From contig CAYPOD010000008.1 in NCBI GenBank assembly GCA_964412375.1, positions 1 to 64,000 of the forward strand: DNA of 64,000 bases. Reading direction: 5' to 3'. The notes under the pieces are model-generated. The model saw only the letters and a list, made by a program, of their open reading frames with translations. It was not told where the DNA came from and searched no databases. The first letter of the stretch is position 1. Each line of letters starts with the position of its first letter. The DNA is from CADEDV01 sp964412375 (GTDB taxonomy: Bacteria > Bacteroidota > Bacteroidia > Chitinophagales > Chitinophagaceae). A program made the translations under genes and the position numbers. Below, one piece after another: positions 8,975 through 18,324 of this stretch.

Positions 8975-10564
8975 ATGAAACGGATCTTTCTTTATCTCTT
9001 CGCATCGGTAGGATTGTTTTCCTGCAAGCAAAATAGCTCAACTACACCGATTGCCGAAGTTCAGTATAACAGCAACTATATGCCGGCTGTGTTCACAGAT
9101 CCGGATCGGTCTGAAAAAATCAAACAGGCCTATCCTGTTATTGAAAGGATCCTTCAGCAATACGCCGATTCACAGCATCTGCCGGGAGTGGCTTATGGCC
9201 TGGTGGTAGATGGACAACTTGTTTTTAAGGGCGGCATCGGTTATACTGATATTGAAAAAGAGATACCTGCTGATGCTTCATCATTGTTTCGTATTGCCAG
9301 CATGAGCAAAAGTTTTGCCTGTATGGCCGTGTTGAAACTGAGAGATGATGGCAAACTGAATTTGGATGACCCCGCCTATTTCTACATTCCTGAATTAAAA
9401 AACCTGAAATATCCTACAGCCGATGCTCCGCATATCACCGTTCGACATTTAATGACACATGGCGCCGGTTTTCCGGAGGATAATCCCTGGGGTGATCGTC
9501 AACTAGCCGATAGCGACAAAGAATTCATGGAATTTATCGGCAAACAAATTTCTTTCAGTAACCCGCCGGATATAGCGTATGAATACAGCAATCTTGGTTT
9601 TGCTTTGCTCGGCAAGATCATCACCAACGTTTCGGGTATACAATACCAGGAGTACATAAAGAAAAACATCTGGGAACCACTGGGTATGAAAACAACCACC
9701 TATGAGTATGGAGATGTGACACCTGATAAATTAGCACACGGTTACCGCTGGCTGAATAACAAATGGAATGAAGAAGCATTGCTGCATGATACAAAGGACG
9801 GAAGCTGGGGCGCCATGGGCTCCATGCTCTGCTCTATAGATGAATTCGCCAGTTACATGGCTTTTCATTTATCTGCATGGCCGCCGAATAATGCAAAAGG
9901 TGACGGCCCCATTAAAAGAAGTTCGGTAAGAGAAATGCATCATCCCTGGCGGTGGAATGGCTTCAATCCAAATTATAAATATCCTGATGGCCGCAGCTGT
10001 GCCACTACAACGGCTTACACTTATGGTTTGGGCTGGATGAAAGATTGTGAGGGCAGAACCTATATCAGTCACAGTGGTGGTTTGCCGGGTTTTGGCAGCA
10101 ACTGGTATATCATGCCAGAATATGGTATCGGCATTGTGTCGTATGCCAACCGTACCTATGCTCCGATGAGAGCTGTCAATATCCGGCTGTTGGATACGAT
10201 CATTAAAATAGCACAACTGAAACCAAGAGAATTGCCTGCCTCCAAAATATTGGAACAGCGAAAGAATGAATTGATGAAAGTTTTGCCTGACTGGAACAAT
10301 GCAGAAAAAAGCGGTTTGTTTGCCGAAAACTTTTTCCCCGACTACCCGATAGATACATTGCGAAAAGAAGCAAAAGAATTATTTGCCAAAGCTGGTAAGA
10401 TCGTTGCTGTGAAAGAAATGAAGCCTGAGAACCAATTAAGGGGTTCTTTTATCCTTGAAGGAGAAAAGACCAATATCGAAGTGTATTTTACCCTGTCACC
10501 GGAGAACCCACCGTTGATACAGGAATATCGTATCAGGGAAAAGCCAAAGGAAAAAAAGCAATGA
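8975..10564 (+). CDS. Serine hydrolase lipoprotein, class C beta-lactamase family
   Basis: 529 residues. A lipoprotein signal ends at the lipobox LFSC (Cys17), so the protein is probably anchored in a membrane facing the periplasm or the surface. Class C beta-lactamase/DD-peptidase motifs are present: SxxK as SMSK (Ser109 to Lys112), a Tyr-x-Asn motif in EYSNLGFALLG, and HSGG in place of KTG. The family includes esterases, D-aminopeptidases and PBP-like hydrolases, and the substrate cannot be told from sequence. About 150 residues beyond the catalytic domain form a separate C-terminal region. It follows the S9 peptidase by 17 bp and probably shares its transcript. Confidence 0.88.
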   Translation: MKRIFLYLFASVGLFSCKQNSSTTPIAEVQYNSNYMPAVFTDPDRSEKIKQAYPVIERILQQYADSQHLPGVAYGLVVDGQLVFKGGIGYTDIEKEIPADASSLFRIASMSKSFACMAVLKLRDDGKLNLDDPAYFYIPELKNLKYPTADAPHITVRHLMTHGAGFPEDNPWGDRQLADSDKEFMEFIGKQISFSNPPDIAYEYSNLGFALLGKIITNVSGIQYQEYIKKNIWEPLGMKTTTYEYGDVTPDKLAHGYRWLNNKWNEEALLHDTKDGSWGAMGSMLCSIDEFASYMAFHLSAWPPNNAKGDGPIKRSSVREMHHPWRWNGFNPNYKYPDGRSCATTTAYTYGLGWMKDCEGRTYISHSGGLPGFGSNWYIMPEYGIGIVSYANRTYAPMRAVNIRLLDTIIKIAQLKPRELPASKILEQRKNELMKVLPDWNNAEKSGLFAENFFPDYPIDTLRKEAKELFAKAGKIVAVKEMKPENQLRGSFILEGEKTNIEVYFTLSPENPPLIQEYRIREKPKEKKQ

Positions 10565-10608
10565 CCTGCCCGGTAAGTAACGTAAATTTATAAGCAGAAA
10601 CTGCGGCT

Positions 10609-11514
10609 ATGTCTAAGAAAGACATACTGATCATTGAGAACCTGGCCGATTTTGAAAAAAAGATCAACCGGGATGATCGTCCATACGACATCAACATGAT
10701 GGTAATGCCGGGAACGCTGGAGGACAAACACAAAGCTGTTGATCCCGAAAAGGGTATCCGGGCATTGCGCCGAAAATTCAATCTTGTTTATATACTCCTG
10801 GGCGGGGAGCATGATGTATACCTCGGCGCCGATTATCAATGGCTAAAGCCTAACGACCTTGTCATCGTTCCCGAAAACATGATTTATGCATCCAAACATA
10901 TCAACAACTGCAAAGGGTATTGCATACATTTCAAAACAGAGTTCATTCAGCCACTACTGAGTAAACCTTTGACAGAAGAATTTTCTTATTTCAGTTTGGA
11001 TGCTGAACGTATCGTTAATGTGACCAACGAAGAAAGTGAGCTGATACAACAATCTTTTCAGGACATCATACGGGAGCATGAACGGTTTTCGCCTGAAAGA
11101 GATTCGGTGCTGCGTAATTATATACATATCCTGTTGCTTCGTGTAAGAGAGATTTATCGTCCTCATGCAAAAAAAATTAGTGAGACCGCAACCCGTTCGA
11201 TGAAGATAGCTTCAGCATTCAAAAGGCTGGTGGAAATGAATTTTGTTGAAATAAGAGAAGTGAACCGGTATGCCGAAATGCTGCACATCACCCCCAAACA
11301 TTTGTCAGATGTGGTGAAGGAACATACCGGCAAATCACCCAAAGAACTGATCAATGACATGTTATTGCTTGAAGCTAAGGTATTGCTTGGCTCCACTGAC
11401 CTCAACATCACCGAGATTACCCACCGGCTTCAATTTGGTGACCAGGCTCACTTCAGTCATTTTATAAAGCAACATACCGGCTGCTCTCCGCTTGTTTTGC
11501 GCAAAAAACTCTGA
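10609..11514 (+). CDS. AraC family transcriptional regulator
   Basis: 301 residues: an N-terminal cupin-like sensor region (about 1-170) and a C-terminal AraC-type double helix-turn-helix. The second HTH signature is clear at the end (FGDQAHFSHFIKQHTGCSPL). The first helix pair includes AEMLHITPKHLSDVVKEHTG. It acts in the cytoplasm as a DNA-binding regulator. The cupin gene begins 124 bp downstream on the same strand and is the most likely target or co-regulated gene, a common pairing in Bacteroidota. The ligand is unknown. Confidence 0.92.
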   Translation: MSKKDILIIENLADFEKKINRDDRPYDINMMVMPGTLEDKHKAVDPEKGIRALRRKFNLVYILLGGEHDVYLGADYQWLKPNDLVIVPENMIYASKHINNCKGYCIHFKTEFIQPLLSKPLTEEFSYFSLDAERIVNVTNEESELIQQSFQDIIREHERFSPERDSVLRNYIHILLLRVREIYRPHAKKISETATRSMKIASAFKRLVEMNFVEIREVNRYAEMLHITPKHLSDVVKEHTGKSPKELINDMLLLEAKVLLGSTDLNITEITHRLQFGDQAHFSHFIKQHTGCSPLVLRKKL

Positions 11515-11638
11515 TTTGTACAAAAGCCGCCGAACTTCTTACAAGGAATCAGCGATCCCACAGCCCCATCTTTGTGTTAACAATTACCCGCCGGGCTAAT
11601 GAGGCGGACAAACTAAACAATCACAAAAAAATAATGTA

Positions 11639-12082
11639 ATGAAAACGATCATCACATTGGCAGCTATTGCTGTCACAACCCTCTTTTTATCTCACCGGCC
11701 AGCGGTGCAGGTAGCTGGTGAAAAAGTTGAAATCAAGAATTTTGGCAAGCCTGACGAGGTAAGAGAATTTCCTAAAGGCAAAGTGGAACTGGTCACTGTC
11801 GGTGGCGCCAGCATCGGCCGGGCCACTTTTCAGCCCGGTTGGAAATGGTCTGAATCGGTGCAGCCATTAGCAAAAACCAAAAGTTGTGAAGCGCCGCATT
11901 ACCAGTATCAACTATCCGGCACACTGGCAGTGAAGATGGATGACGGCTCTGTATATGAATGTAAAGCAGGTGATGTTTCCCTGTTTGCCTCAGGACACAA
12001 TGCCTGGGTGGTGGGCAATGAGCCGGTGGTGGTGGTGGATTTCCAGGGTATGGTGGACTATGCCAAAGGAAAAAAGAATTAG
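11639..12082 (+). CDS. Cupin-domain protein with N-terminal signal or anchor
   Basis: 147 residues. A hydrophobic N-terminus (MKTIITLAAIAVTTLFLSH) suggests export or membrane anchoring. The remainder is a single cupin barrel with HYQYQLSGTLAVKMDDG and AGDVSLFASGHNAW, and only some of the usual metal-binding histidines. Such proteins are often annotated only as cupin domain-containing and their ligands are unknown. It follows the AraC regulator and is followed 31 bp later by a small dimeric-barrel-like gene. The 124-bp leader contains a GC-rich stem, CCGCC/GGCGG, at about 11588-11610, of the kind that often marks intergenic repeats. Confidence 0.8.
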   Translation: MKTIITLAAIAVTTLFLSHRPAVQVAGEKVEIKNFGKPDEVREFPKGKVELVTVGGASIGRATFQPGWKWSESVQPLAKTKSCEAPHYQYQLSGTLAVKMDDGSVYECKAGDVSLFASGHNAWVVGNEPVVVVDFQGMVDYAKGKKN

Positions 12083-12113
12083 ACCTGATTCATTAACCGG
12101 AAAAATTTATCGT

Positions 12114-12410
12114 ATGTATATCGTTCGTGATATTTTTTATCTGCGCTTTGGTGCTTTTAAAGATGCCAAAGCCCTGCTGGATGATGCTTATAGTAAGGGG
12201 CTTTTGCCCGATGCCAAATCGGCAAGAGTATTGTCTGATTTCACCGGTGATGCTTATCGACTCATTTTTGAAGAAGGGTATGATTCGCTGGCGGATTATG
12301 AACAATCGCTGCAACAAAGCATGAAGAAAGCTGATTGGAAAAAATGGTATGAAAAGTTTAAACCGTTGGTCGAGTCGTCACACCGGGAAATACTGAAACA
12401 GGTCATGTAA
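12114..12410 (+). CDS. Small hypothetical protein, possibly a dimeric alpha/beta-barrel (NIPSNAP-like) fold
   Basis: 98 residues from the ATG at 12114; the frame is open further upstream only through overlap with the cupin gene, so the shorter start is preferred. The pattern IVRDIFYLRFGAFKDAKALL, then a strand with DFTGDAYRLIFEEGYDSL, then two helices, resembles ferredoxin-like dimeric barrel proteins such as NIPSNAP or EthD-type domains. No catalytic residues are recognisable. It is 31 bp downstream of the cupin gene and probably in the AraC-linked transcript. Function unknown. Confidence 0.7.
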   Translation: MYIVRDIFYLRFGAFKDAKALLDDAYSKGLLPDAKSARVLSDFTGDAYRLIFEEGYDSLADYEQSLQQSMKKADWKKWYEKFKPLVESSHREILKQVM

Positions 12411-12426
12411 TAACGGGCTTCGTCTT

Positions 12427-12870
12427 TCAGGATGTCTTTATGGCTTGTATGGCAGCAAAACCTTTCAGCGTTTCCTCGCTGTTGTTTTTAAACAACCCCA
12501 TTTTTTGTGAATTAAAGTAGTGTTTTTCACCGGCTGGGGTAGTGATGGAAAACCATTTCAACATCCTCCAATCCGGCTCCATTTGTACCGTGCACTCTTT
12601 CATGTCAAAAGGCAATGCATTTCCTGTTTCATTTTCTTTATAATAAACAATATGACCTACGAGGTACAAAACCCCATATGAATCATAAAACTTCATAGCC
12701 TTTTTATACCTGCTGGAATTGGCGTAATGGAATAGCGCAGCATAAGCGACTGGTAATGGCAGGGTTTTGTATATCTTTTTAAATTTCTGGTCTTTTATAT
12801 AAAACATTAAAAAGACCAGGACGATTCCGACAACAGCTCCGATAATACCTCCGATAATAATGGATGACAT
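12427..12870 (-). CDS. Hypothetical protein with one N-terminal membrane helix
   Basis: 147 residues. The N-terminus (SSIIIGGIIGAVVGIVLVFL) is a glycine-rich transmembrane helix, followed by a basic stretch (KDQKFKKIYK), so the rest probably lies in the cytoplasm. The soluble part has strands such as FDMKECTVQMEPDWRMLKWF and ends in a helical tail; no family is recognised. It converges with the dimeric-barrel-like gene, with a 16-bp gap, and precedes the serine hydrolase run on the minus strand. Confidence 0.65.
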   Translation of the reverse strand: MSSIIIGGIIGAVVGIVLVFLMFYIKDQKFKKIYKTLPLPVAYAALFHYANSSRYKKAMKFYDSYGVLYLVGHIVYYKENETGNALPFDMKECTVQMEPDWRMLKWFSITTPAGEKHYFNSQKMGLFKNNSEETLKGFAAIQAIKTS

Positions 12871-12911
12871 ATTGATTTTTTTTGGATTAGAAATATTTAT
12901 TCAACGAATCA

Positions 12912-14195
12912 TCAGTCGTTCAGGGCCTGGTAGGTCAATGCCCTGAATTTTTCTACCATTTCTCCTTTAGAAGTGTTTTGTAATTGACGATAAAAAAGCA
13001 TCACCATTTTTTCTTTCGGGTCCACCCAATACGAAGTGGCAAAAGCGCCGCCCCAGCTAAAAGTACCTGCCTGTGCCGGTGTACGTCCGCTGCTTTTCTC
13101 AGTGACTAACTGGAAACCCAGACCGAATTTATCATCACCCCTGATGGAGAGTTCGCCGATCTGGTTAGTGATCATCATGCGGACCGTGTTGCGGCTTAAA
13201 ATTCTTTTACCGTTATACAGACCACCGTTCAGCAGCATTTGAAGAAACACTCCATAATCATAAATGGAAGAAGAAAGACCGGCGCCGCCGGAATAATATG
13301 TACTTCCTTGCAGCGGGTAAGCAGGTGTCACCAGTTTTCCATTGAGCATATTGCCGGTTGATTTCACCAGTTTACCAGTTGAATCTTCCCGGTACAGGTT
13401 CACTAATCTGGCAGCTTTTGTGTTCGGCACCGTGAAATAAGTATCAGTCATACCCAATGGTTCAAAAATTCTTTTCTTAAAAAATTCATCAAGCGTCATT
13501 CCGGAGATCACTTCCACCAAACAACCTAATAGATCAGTATTTAAACCATATGTCCATTTTTCTCCGGGCTGGTGCATCAGCGGCAGTTTGCCTAAGCGAT
13601 TCATCGCATCCAATAATTTATCTTCTTTCACACCCACGCCGGCTGTGATGCCGGCTTTCGCATAAATGGCGTTGGCTTCGCGGCTACCTATGTCTGCATA
13701 GCCGATACCAGATGTATGTGTCAGTAACTCTCTTATCGTTACTTCTTTTTTTGCCGGCACGGTTGTGTATGTGGTATCGGCGGCATTGAATTTATCCAGC
13801 ACCTGCTGTTTATGGAATGCCGGTATATATTTTGAAACCGGATCGTCCAATAACAATTTCCCTTCCTCAAACAAGATCATAATAGCCACACTGGTGATGG
13901 CTTTGGTTTGTGAAGCTATGCGGAATATGCCATCTTTGCTCATTGCTGTTTTGCTGTCAAGATCATTAAAGCCTGCTGCTTTATGATAAACGATCTTCCC
14001 GTTGCGGATGATCAGTGCCACGCCACCGTTTAACCAGCCTTTTTGTACCCAGTCGTTCATTTCACGGTCAATACGTTTTAATCTTTCGGAAGAAAAGCCT
14101 GCAGACTCAGGTGAGGCGGCAGGTACAATTTTTTGTGCAGAAACAATTGACAACTGCAGGTTCAGCAGTAAAATAAAAAAGAGAAGTTTTCTCAT
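12912..14195 (-). CDS. Secreted serine hydrolase, class C beta-lactamase family
   Basis: 427 residues with a signal peptide ending near VSAQ. The active-site SxxK is SQTK (Ser95 to Lys98), followed by the Tyr-x-Asn motif YGLN and a C-terminal WGGAF in place of the KTG box. ELLTHTSGIGY is typical of the esterase/D-aminopeptidase branch. It is expected in the periplasm or secreted; the substrate is unknown. It lies 38 bp downstream of the D-aminoacylase-like gene on the same strand, so the two may act on the same D-amino-acid or ester-containing compounds. It is a distant relative of the lipoprotein at 8975-10564. Confidence 0.88.
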   Translation of the reverse strand: MRKLLFFILLLNLQLSIVSAQKIVPAASPESAGFSSERLKRIDREMNDWVQKGWLNGGVALIIRNGKIVYHKAAGFNDLDSKTAMSKDGIFRIASQTKAITSVAIMILFEEGKLLLDDPVSKYIPAFHKQQVLDKFNAADTTYTTVPAKKEVTIRELLTHTSGIGYADIGSREANAIYAKAGITAGVGVKEDKLLDAMNRLGKLPLMHQPGEKWTYGLNTDLLGCLVEVISGMTLDEFFKKRIFEPLGMTDTYFTVPNTKAARLVNLYREDSTGKLVKSTGNMLNGKLVTPAYPLQGSTYYSGGAGLSSSIYDYGVFLQMLLNGGLYNGKRILSRNTVRMMITNQIGELSIRGDDKFGLGFQLVTEKSSGRTPAQAGTFSWGGAFATSYWVDPKEKMVMLFYRQLQNTSKGEMVEKFRALTYQALND

Positions 14196-14233
14196 ATCAT
14201 TGGTTTAAGTAAATGAATGTATGCAGGTTGATG

Positions 14234-15826
14234 TTAAAAAGCTTTGTTTGGAGAAGAGTTAGGTCCCGGACCGTACAAAGCCTTACCGGCTCTTACCCCG
14301 AGATGTTTTTCATTTTCCACGGTCAGCACACCATTCACCAGCACATAATGAAACCCTTTGGAATAAGCATGTGGTTTTTCAAATGTAGAAACATCTTTCA
14401 CTTCTTTTTCATCAAATATCACAATATCGGCGGCATAGCCCACTCTCAACAAGCCGCGGTCTGCTAACTGAAACTTTTGTGCAGGTAATGATGTCATCCG
14501 GCGGATAGCTTCTTCTAAAGAGATCACTTTTTCTTCCCGCACATATTTACCCAATACTCTTGCATTGGTGCCATACCCTCTCGGGTGCGGCATCCCGGCC
14601 CCCAATACCCTGATAGAAGCATCACTGGCAAACATATTAAACGGATACTGCATGATACGTTTTACGTCTTCCTCGCCCATGCCATGAAATACGGCACTGG
14701 CGCCACCGGCTATCATGATGTCCATTACTGTTTCTGCCTCTGCTTTAACCTTATGTTTCCTTCCTTTCATCAGGTTGATCTGTTCAATGTTTTTGCCATT
14801 GTATGATGTATCGGCTGCATGGTAAGCAACGACAGCATAGCTCAGGTGTTTCAGTTTTCTTTTTTTCAGGTTGGCAAGGATGTGTTCCGTCACCCGTTTC
14901 CTGATCTCAGGTCTTTGCAATCTTGCTTTGATGGAGTCCTGGCCATCGGCCAGCACATCACTCGGCAATAAAGTGCTGATGGAAGTGCTGCTGGCGGTGT
15001 AAGGATACTGGTCTATCGTTACATCAATACCTTCTCTTCTAGCGGCTTCGATCATGGGTACGGTTATTTTGCTTCTGCCCCAGTTTTGCTGCCCGCTGAG
15101 TTTGAAGTGGGAGATCTGTACAGGTAGCTTTGCTTCCCTTCCGATAGTTATTGCTTCTTCGATGGCCTGGGTCACACTGTCGCCTTCATTGCGCATATGC
15201 GATACGTAAAGACCATTGTACTTCGATGCCACTTTTGCCAGTGAAACGATCTCTGGTGTTTTACTATAGGTGCCGGGGATATAAATAAGTCCGGTTGATA
15301 ATCCCACCGCTCCGTCCTGCATTGCCTTTTCAACAATGGCTTCCATTTTCTGTAACTCCTCAGCAGTAGCATCCCGGTTGGCCCGGCCCATTACAGCTTT
15401 ACGAACATCATTATGTCCTATCAGTGAAGCTATGTTGATGGAAAGTTTTAGCGAATCCACCCATTGCAAATATTTTTTTATGTCAACATTGGAAGAGCCA
15501 CAGTTGCCGGTGACGCAGGTGGTGACACCATCGTAAATAAAACTTTTGGCTTCAGGATCTTTCCTTTCATCGTCTTCGAGGTGTGTATGCACATCAATGA
15601 AGCCAGGAGCCACGATCATGCCTTTGGCATCAATTGTTTTAGTTGCAGCAAAGTTTATGTTACGGCCAATACCAATAATCTTCCCGTTTTTTATAGCAAG
15701 AGCTCCATAATACCAGCTATTGCCGGTGCCATCCATGATCTTTCCGTTCGTGATGAAGATATCGCAGGTTTGCTGCTGTGCCAGGCAGGTCAAGGGAAAT
15801 AATAATGCAAGGATCAGTTTTTTCAT
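14234..15826 (-). CDS. N-acyl-D-amino-acid deacylase family amidohydrolase, secreted
   Basis: 530 residues. A signal peptide (MKKLILALLFPLTCLAQ) is followed by the amidohydrolase composite: a short N-terminal beta-sandwich, the metal motif HTH at 80-82 in APGFIDVHTHLEDDE, a TIM barrel with QISHFKLSGQQNWG, and a C-terminal return of the sandwich (YAADIVIFDE). This order is typical of D-aminoacylases, which remove N-acyl groups from D-amino acids using zinc. Export is unusual for the textbook enzyme but common in Bacteroidota. It is related in architecture to the amidohydrolases at 24013 and 55082. Confidence 0.88.
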   Translation of the reverse strand: MKKLILALLFPLTCLAQQQTCDIFITNGKIMDGTGNSWYYGALAIKNGKIIGIGRNINFAATKTIDAKGMIVAPGFIDVHTHLEDDERKDPEAKSFIYDGVTTCVTGNCGSSNVDIKKYLQWVDSLKLSINIASLIGHNDVRKAVMGRANRDATAEELQKMEAIVEKAMQDGAVGLSTGLIYIPGTYSKTPEIVSLAKVASKYNGLYVSHMRNEGDSVTQAIEEAITIGREAKLPVQISHFKLSGQQNWGRSKITVPMIEAARREGIDVTIDQYPYTASSTSISTLLPSDVLADGQDSIKARLQRPEIRKRVTEHILANLKKRKLKHLSYAVVAYHAADTSYNGKNIEQINLMKGRKHKVKAEAETVMDIMIAGGASAVFHGMGEEDVKRIMQYPFNMFASDASIRVLGAGMPHPRGYGTNARVLGKYVREEKVISLEEAIRRMTSLPAQKFQLADRGLLRVGYAADIVIFDEKEVKDVSTFEKPHAYSKGFHYVLVNGVLTVENEKHLGVRAGKALYGPGPNSSPNKAF

Positions 15827-15883
15827 GCGGTTAAGTTACTGAAACCTGCAACACAGGCAATGGGAGAGAAACCGGGAAAAACA

Positions 15884-15979
15884 TTAATTGTTCTTAAAAT
15901 ACCGGTACAGGAAAGCTGCCGCAAAAGCGACAATGAAATAAATAACAAACCGGATAATAAGTGCTTTTCGGTTTTTCAA
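15884..15979 (-). CDS. Possible 31-residue single-helix membrane protein
   Basis: Starting at TTG 15979, 10 nt after the stop of the TPR gene, the minus strand reads a 31-residue peptide: a short basic head (KNRKALIIR), a hydrophobic helix (FVIYFIVAFAAAFLY), a basic tail (RYFKNN) and a TAA stop. The composition is that of a real small membrane protein, but there is no ATG and the TTG start is weakly supported. It would be translated from the TPR gene transcript. Confidence 0.35.
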   Translation of the reverse strand: MKNRKALIIRFVIYFIVAFAAAFLYRYFKNN

Positions 15980-15989
15980 AATTGCTGGA

Positions 15990-17558
15990 TTAAAGAGATG
16001 CTGTTTCGTTTCGTTGCAGTTGTCTTTGGGCTTCTTCCCTGCCTTTTAATGATAGCAGCCTGTTGGGACCATATTGCAAAGAAACTTCAAATTGTTCCAG
16101 TGCTTCTTTGGCCCTTCCGTTCTCCAACAACCATTCGGCATACATTTCAAAAGTGGGTTTTACAATTTTGGGAGGCCCATAGGAGTAGCCGGCGGCAGTG
16201 TGCAGTTTTGTTGATGCCAGCAAATGTTTTTCTGTGGCGACGGCATCTTTGTCCAGCCAGGCCCGCATGGCCCTTAGCTGCAGTTCCATCGCTTCTGTTT
16301 CCTGCAGGTCTTGCTGTGTGGCCATCGACCGGCCTATGTTTCCGCAGAGACGGATACCTTTATCGGCTGCCTTGGCAGACTCTACCAACCGTTCACCGGC
16401 CAGTTGAAGTATCACTTCGTCCATTCCGGCTTTATTTCTTTTGTAGTATTCATTCATGCCGTTCACAAAGAAATCTTTGGCTCTTGTTACGATATTCAGG
16501 TCTTTTTTCTCAATCGGAATATTCATAATAGCCTCATCATAGTCATTGGTTTCGCCGAGGTAAGTGGATTTCACCAGTATCATGTGTGCCCTTGCCCGGG
16601 GACTTGGTTTTTCGCTGCTGTATTTATACATACTGTCAACCATCGGTCTTGCTTTTTCTATTTGTCCCAGTTGCAAATAGCCGTATTGCAGCCAGTGATA
16701 GGAATGATAGCCCAGCGCATCGTTGTCAATATTCTTTCTTTTTTTGCGGGCCCATTCTGCTGCCCATGACACTTCGTTGCTGCTGACAACTTTGTCCCAT
16801 ATTCCTAAAGCTAAATAAGTGTGAGTAGGCATATGCAGGGCATGACCTGCATCGGGTGCAGTTTGTGCATATTTGTCTGCAACGACCAATGCCTGTGCGG
16901 CATGTTGGGGGTTGTCAAGTGCATGTATCACATAATGTAAAGCACCCGGGTGTTTGGGATTTCGTTGTAAAATCTCGTTGCCGATAGCGGCCGCTTTTTC
17001 CAGTATGCTGATGTCTGTTTCCGTGGTGCCCCAGCCGTTGAGAGCCAGGCTATAAAAAGCGGCCACTTCATCATTGCCGGGATATTTTTTGTACAAAGAT
17101 TCCATATACACAGCATAGCTGCTGTCTCTTTCTGCTTTATTGCCTTTGCCATACAGAATGTTAATACCGCCGATAAAATCTTTTTCCAGTTCTGTTTTGG
17201 CTTTCCTCACTCTTTCTTCAGGTGATGAAGCCAGCTCATTCAGCACTGCATTGCCTTTATCATAATCCTGCTCCTGCCACAGTGGGTGATTATACGTCAT
17301 TACTTCTCCCCAGTAGGCCATTGTCATTTGCGGGTCGGTTGACCTGGCTTTTTGAAATTCTTCTGCAGCATCTGCATATTCAAAACTGTGGAGCAGCAGC
17401 ATCCCTTTTTTAAAGGAAGCCTGTGCTTCTTCCTTGCCGGTAACAGTGAATTCAATATCACCTAAACGGTCGTTGGATTTATCTTTTTTAGAAGAGCAAC
17501 CAGCTATTAAAAAGGCTGACAGCAGGATGGCAACGGGAGTTGAGTATTTAGCAGGCAT
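15990..17558 (-). CDS. Tetratricopeptide-repeat lipoprotein
   Basis: 522 residues from the ATG at 17558; the frame extends 24 bp further only to a TTG, and the ATG places the lipobox (LIAGC) correctly behind a hydrophobic signal. The body is helical with TPR-like repeats, starting at FKKGMLLLHSFEYADAAEEF and continuing through ILQRNPKHPGALHYVIHALD. The segment AYWGEVMTYNHPLW marks a conserved Bacteroidota family of unknown function. It probably acts as a protein-protein scaffold on the periplasmic or outer-membrane side. No catalytic domain is seen. Confidence 0.8.
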   Translation of the reverse strand: MPAKYSTPVAILLSAFLIAGCSSKKDKSNDRLGDIEFTVTGKEEAQASFKKGMLLLHSFEYADAAEEFQKARSTDPQMTMAYWGEVMTYNHPLWQEQDYDKGNAVLNELASSPEERVRKAKTELEKDFIGGINILYGKGNKAERDSSYAVYMESLYKKYPGNDEVAAFYSLALNGWGTTETDISILEKAAAIGNEILQRNPKHPGALHYVIHALDNPQHAAQALVVADKYAQTAPDAGHALHMPTHTYLALGIWDKVVSSNEVSWAAEWARKKRKNIDNDALGYHSYHWLQYGYLQLGQIEKARPMVDSMYKYSSEKPSPRARAHMILVKSTYLGETNDYDEAIMNIPIEKKDLNIVTRAKDFFVNGMNEYYKRNKAGMDEVILQLAGERLVESAKAADKGIRLCGNIGRSMATQQDLQETEAMELQLRAMRAWLDKDAVATEKHLLASTKLHTAAGYSYGPPKIVKPTFEMYAEWLLENGRAKEALEQFEVSLQYGPNRLLSLKGREEAQRQLQRNETASL

Positions 17559-17697
17559 ACCGTTGATTTTAGCGTTGCTCAATTTACGTTATTTCCGTGG
17601 CAGTATTCACCGGTTTTTTTTTATTCTTTTTCTTGATAACAGGTTGCTGAAAATAGAAGGCGGAGCAAAGTTTCTCAAACAGGAATGCAGGTAATAA

Positions 17698-18324
17698 CTA
17701 TTTCAGGTAGTCGCTTATTTTCTTATTAATAAAGGCTTTCACTTTCTCCCATGTTTGTCCTTTCAGGCTGATGGGGGCTTCGCTTTCTTCTGCATCGAAA
17801 AAATAAGTAATGGCTTGCGGAACCGTTATCAGCAGGTTTTGTGAACTATATTTCTCTTTTTGAAACTGAATAAAGTCGTTTATCGTATAATGGTTCAGTA
17901 ATTCAGCAATGTCCCAAAAGTCTTTTTTTTTGCCCCGGCCCAGGATGGCCTGCACTTTCATGGCTATGATATCTTCCGTTGAAAACATCCTTATTCCTTC
18001 CACGGTTTCAACGGGTCTTATCAGCGGATGCGGATGACGGACAATATCGGTTTTGATTTCGTCAATGAAACCAAAAATGCCAAAGCGGGGAGGCTTCTCT
18101 TCAACAACAAATTTCTCCCCGAATTCCTTTTTTAACCCTTTGATTACTGCCGAATTTTCAAACTTGCTTGTTGAAAATAAATCAAGATCAACTGACATAC
18201 GATGACCGTATTTCAGTGATAATGCCGTACCGCCCACTAAAGCAAAATCTTTAAGGGCTGGCAACTTCATCAATTGCCTTAATATGGAAAAAGCCCGGGG
18301 TTCGACTGTCTGAGTATGTAACAT
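17698..18324 (-). CDS. AbiEii/AbiGii-family nucleotidyltransferase toxin
   Basis: 208 residues. The nucleotidyltransferase signature is visible: GGTALSL at 31-37 and SVDLDLF with paired aspartates at 46 and 48, then the family block AMKVQAILGRGKKKDFWDIAEL. AbiEii proteins are GTP-binding nucleotidyltransferases that act as toxins in type IV toxin-antitoxin or phage-abortive-infection systems, and related enzymes modify tRNA. The gene overlaps the upstream DUF6922-like gene by 46 bp, consistent with translational coupling of antitoxin then toxin. The partner is not a classic AbiEi, so the antitoxin role is inferred from position. Confidence 0.85.
   Translation of the reverse strand: MLHTQTVEPRAFSILRQLMKLPALKDFALVGGTALSLKYGHRMSVDLDLFSTSKFENSAVIKGLKKEFGEKFVVEEKPPRFGIFGFIDEIKTDIVRHPHPLIRPVETVEGIRMFSTEDIIAMKVQAILGRGKKKDFWDIAELLNHYTINDFIQFQKEKYSSQNLLITVPQAITYFFDAEESEAPISLKGQTWEKVKAFINKKISDYLK

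Noticed and set aside
11588..11610. GC-rich stem before the cupin gene as an AraC operator
   Set aside because: AraC-type sites are usually direct repeats; this is a short CCGCC/GGCGG palindrome that more probably belongs to the intergenic repeat class, so no operator was called.
11940..12113. Longer 5' extension of the gene at 12114-12410
   Set aside because: The extension overlaps the cupin gene in another frame and reads as Trp-rich nonsense; the protein-like sequence begins at the ATG at 12114.
15860..16528. 222-codon frame opposite the TPR lipoprotein gene
   Set aside because: Cysteine-, tryptophan- and proline-rich nonsense antisense to a clear TPR protein with a lipobox.
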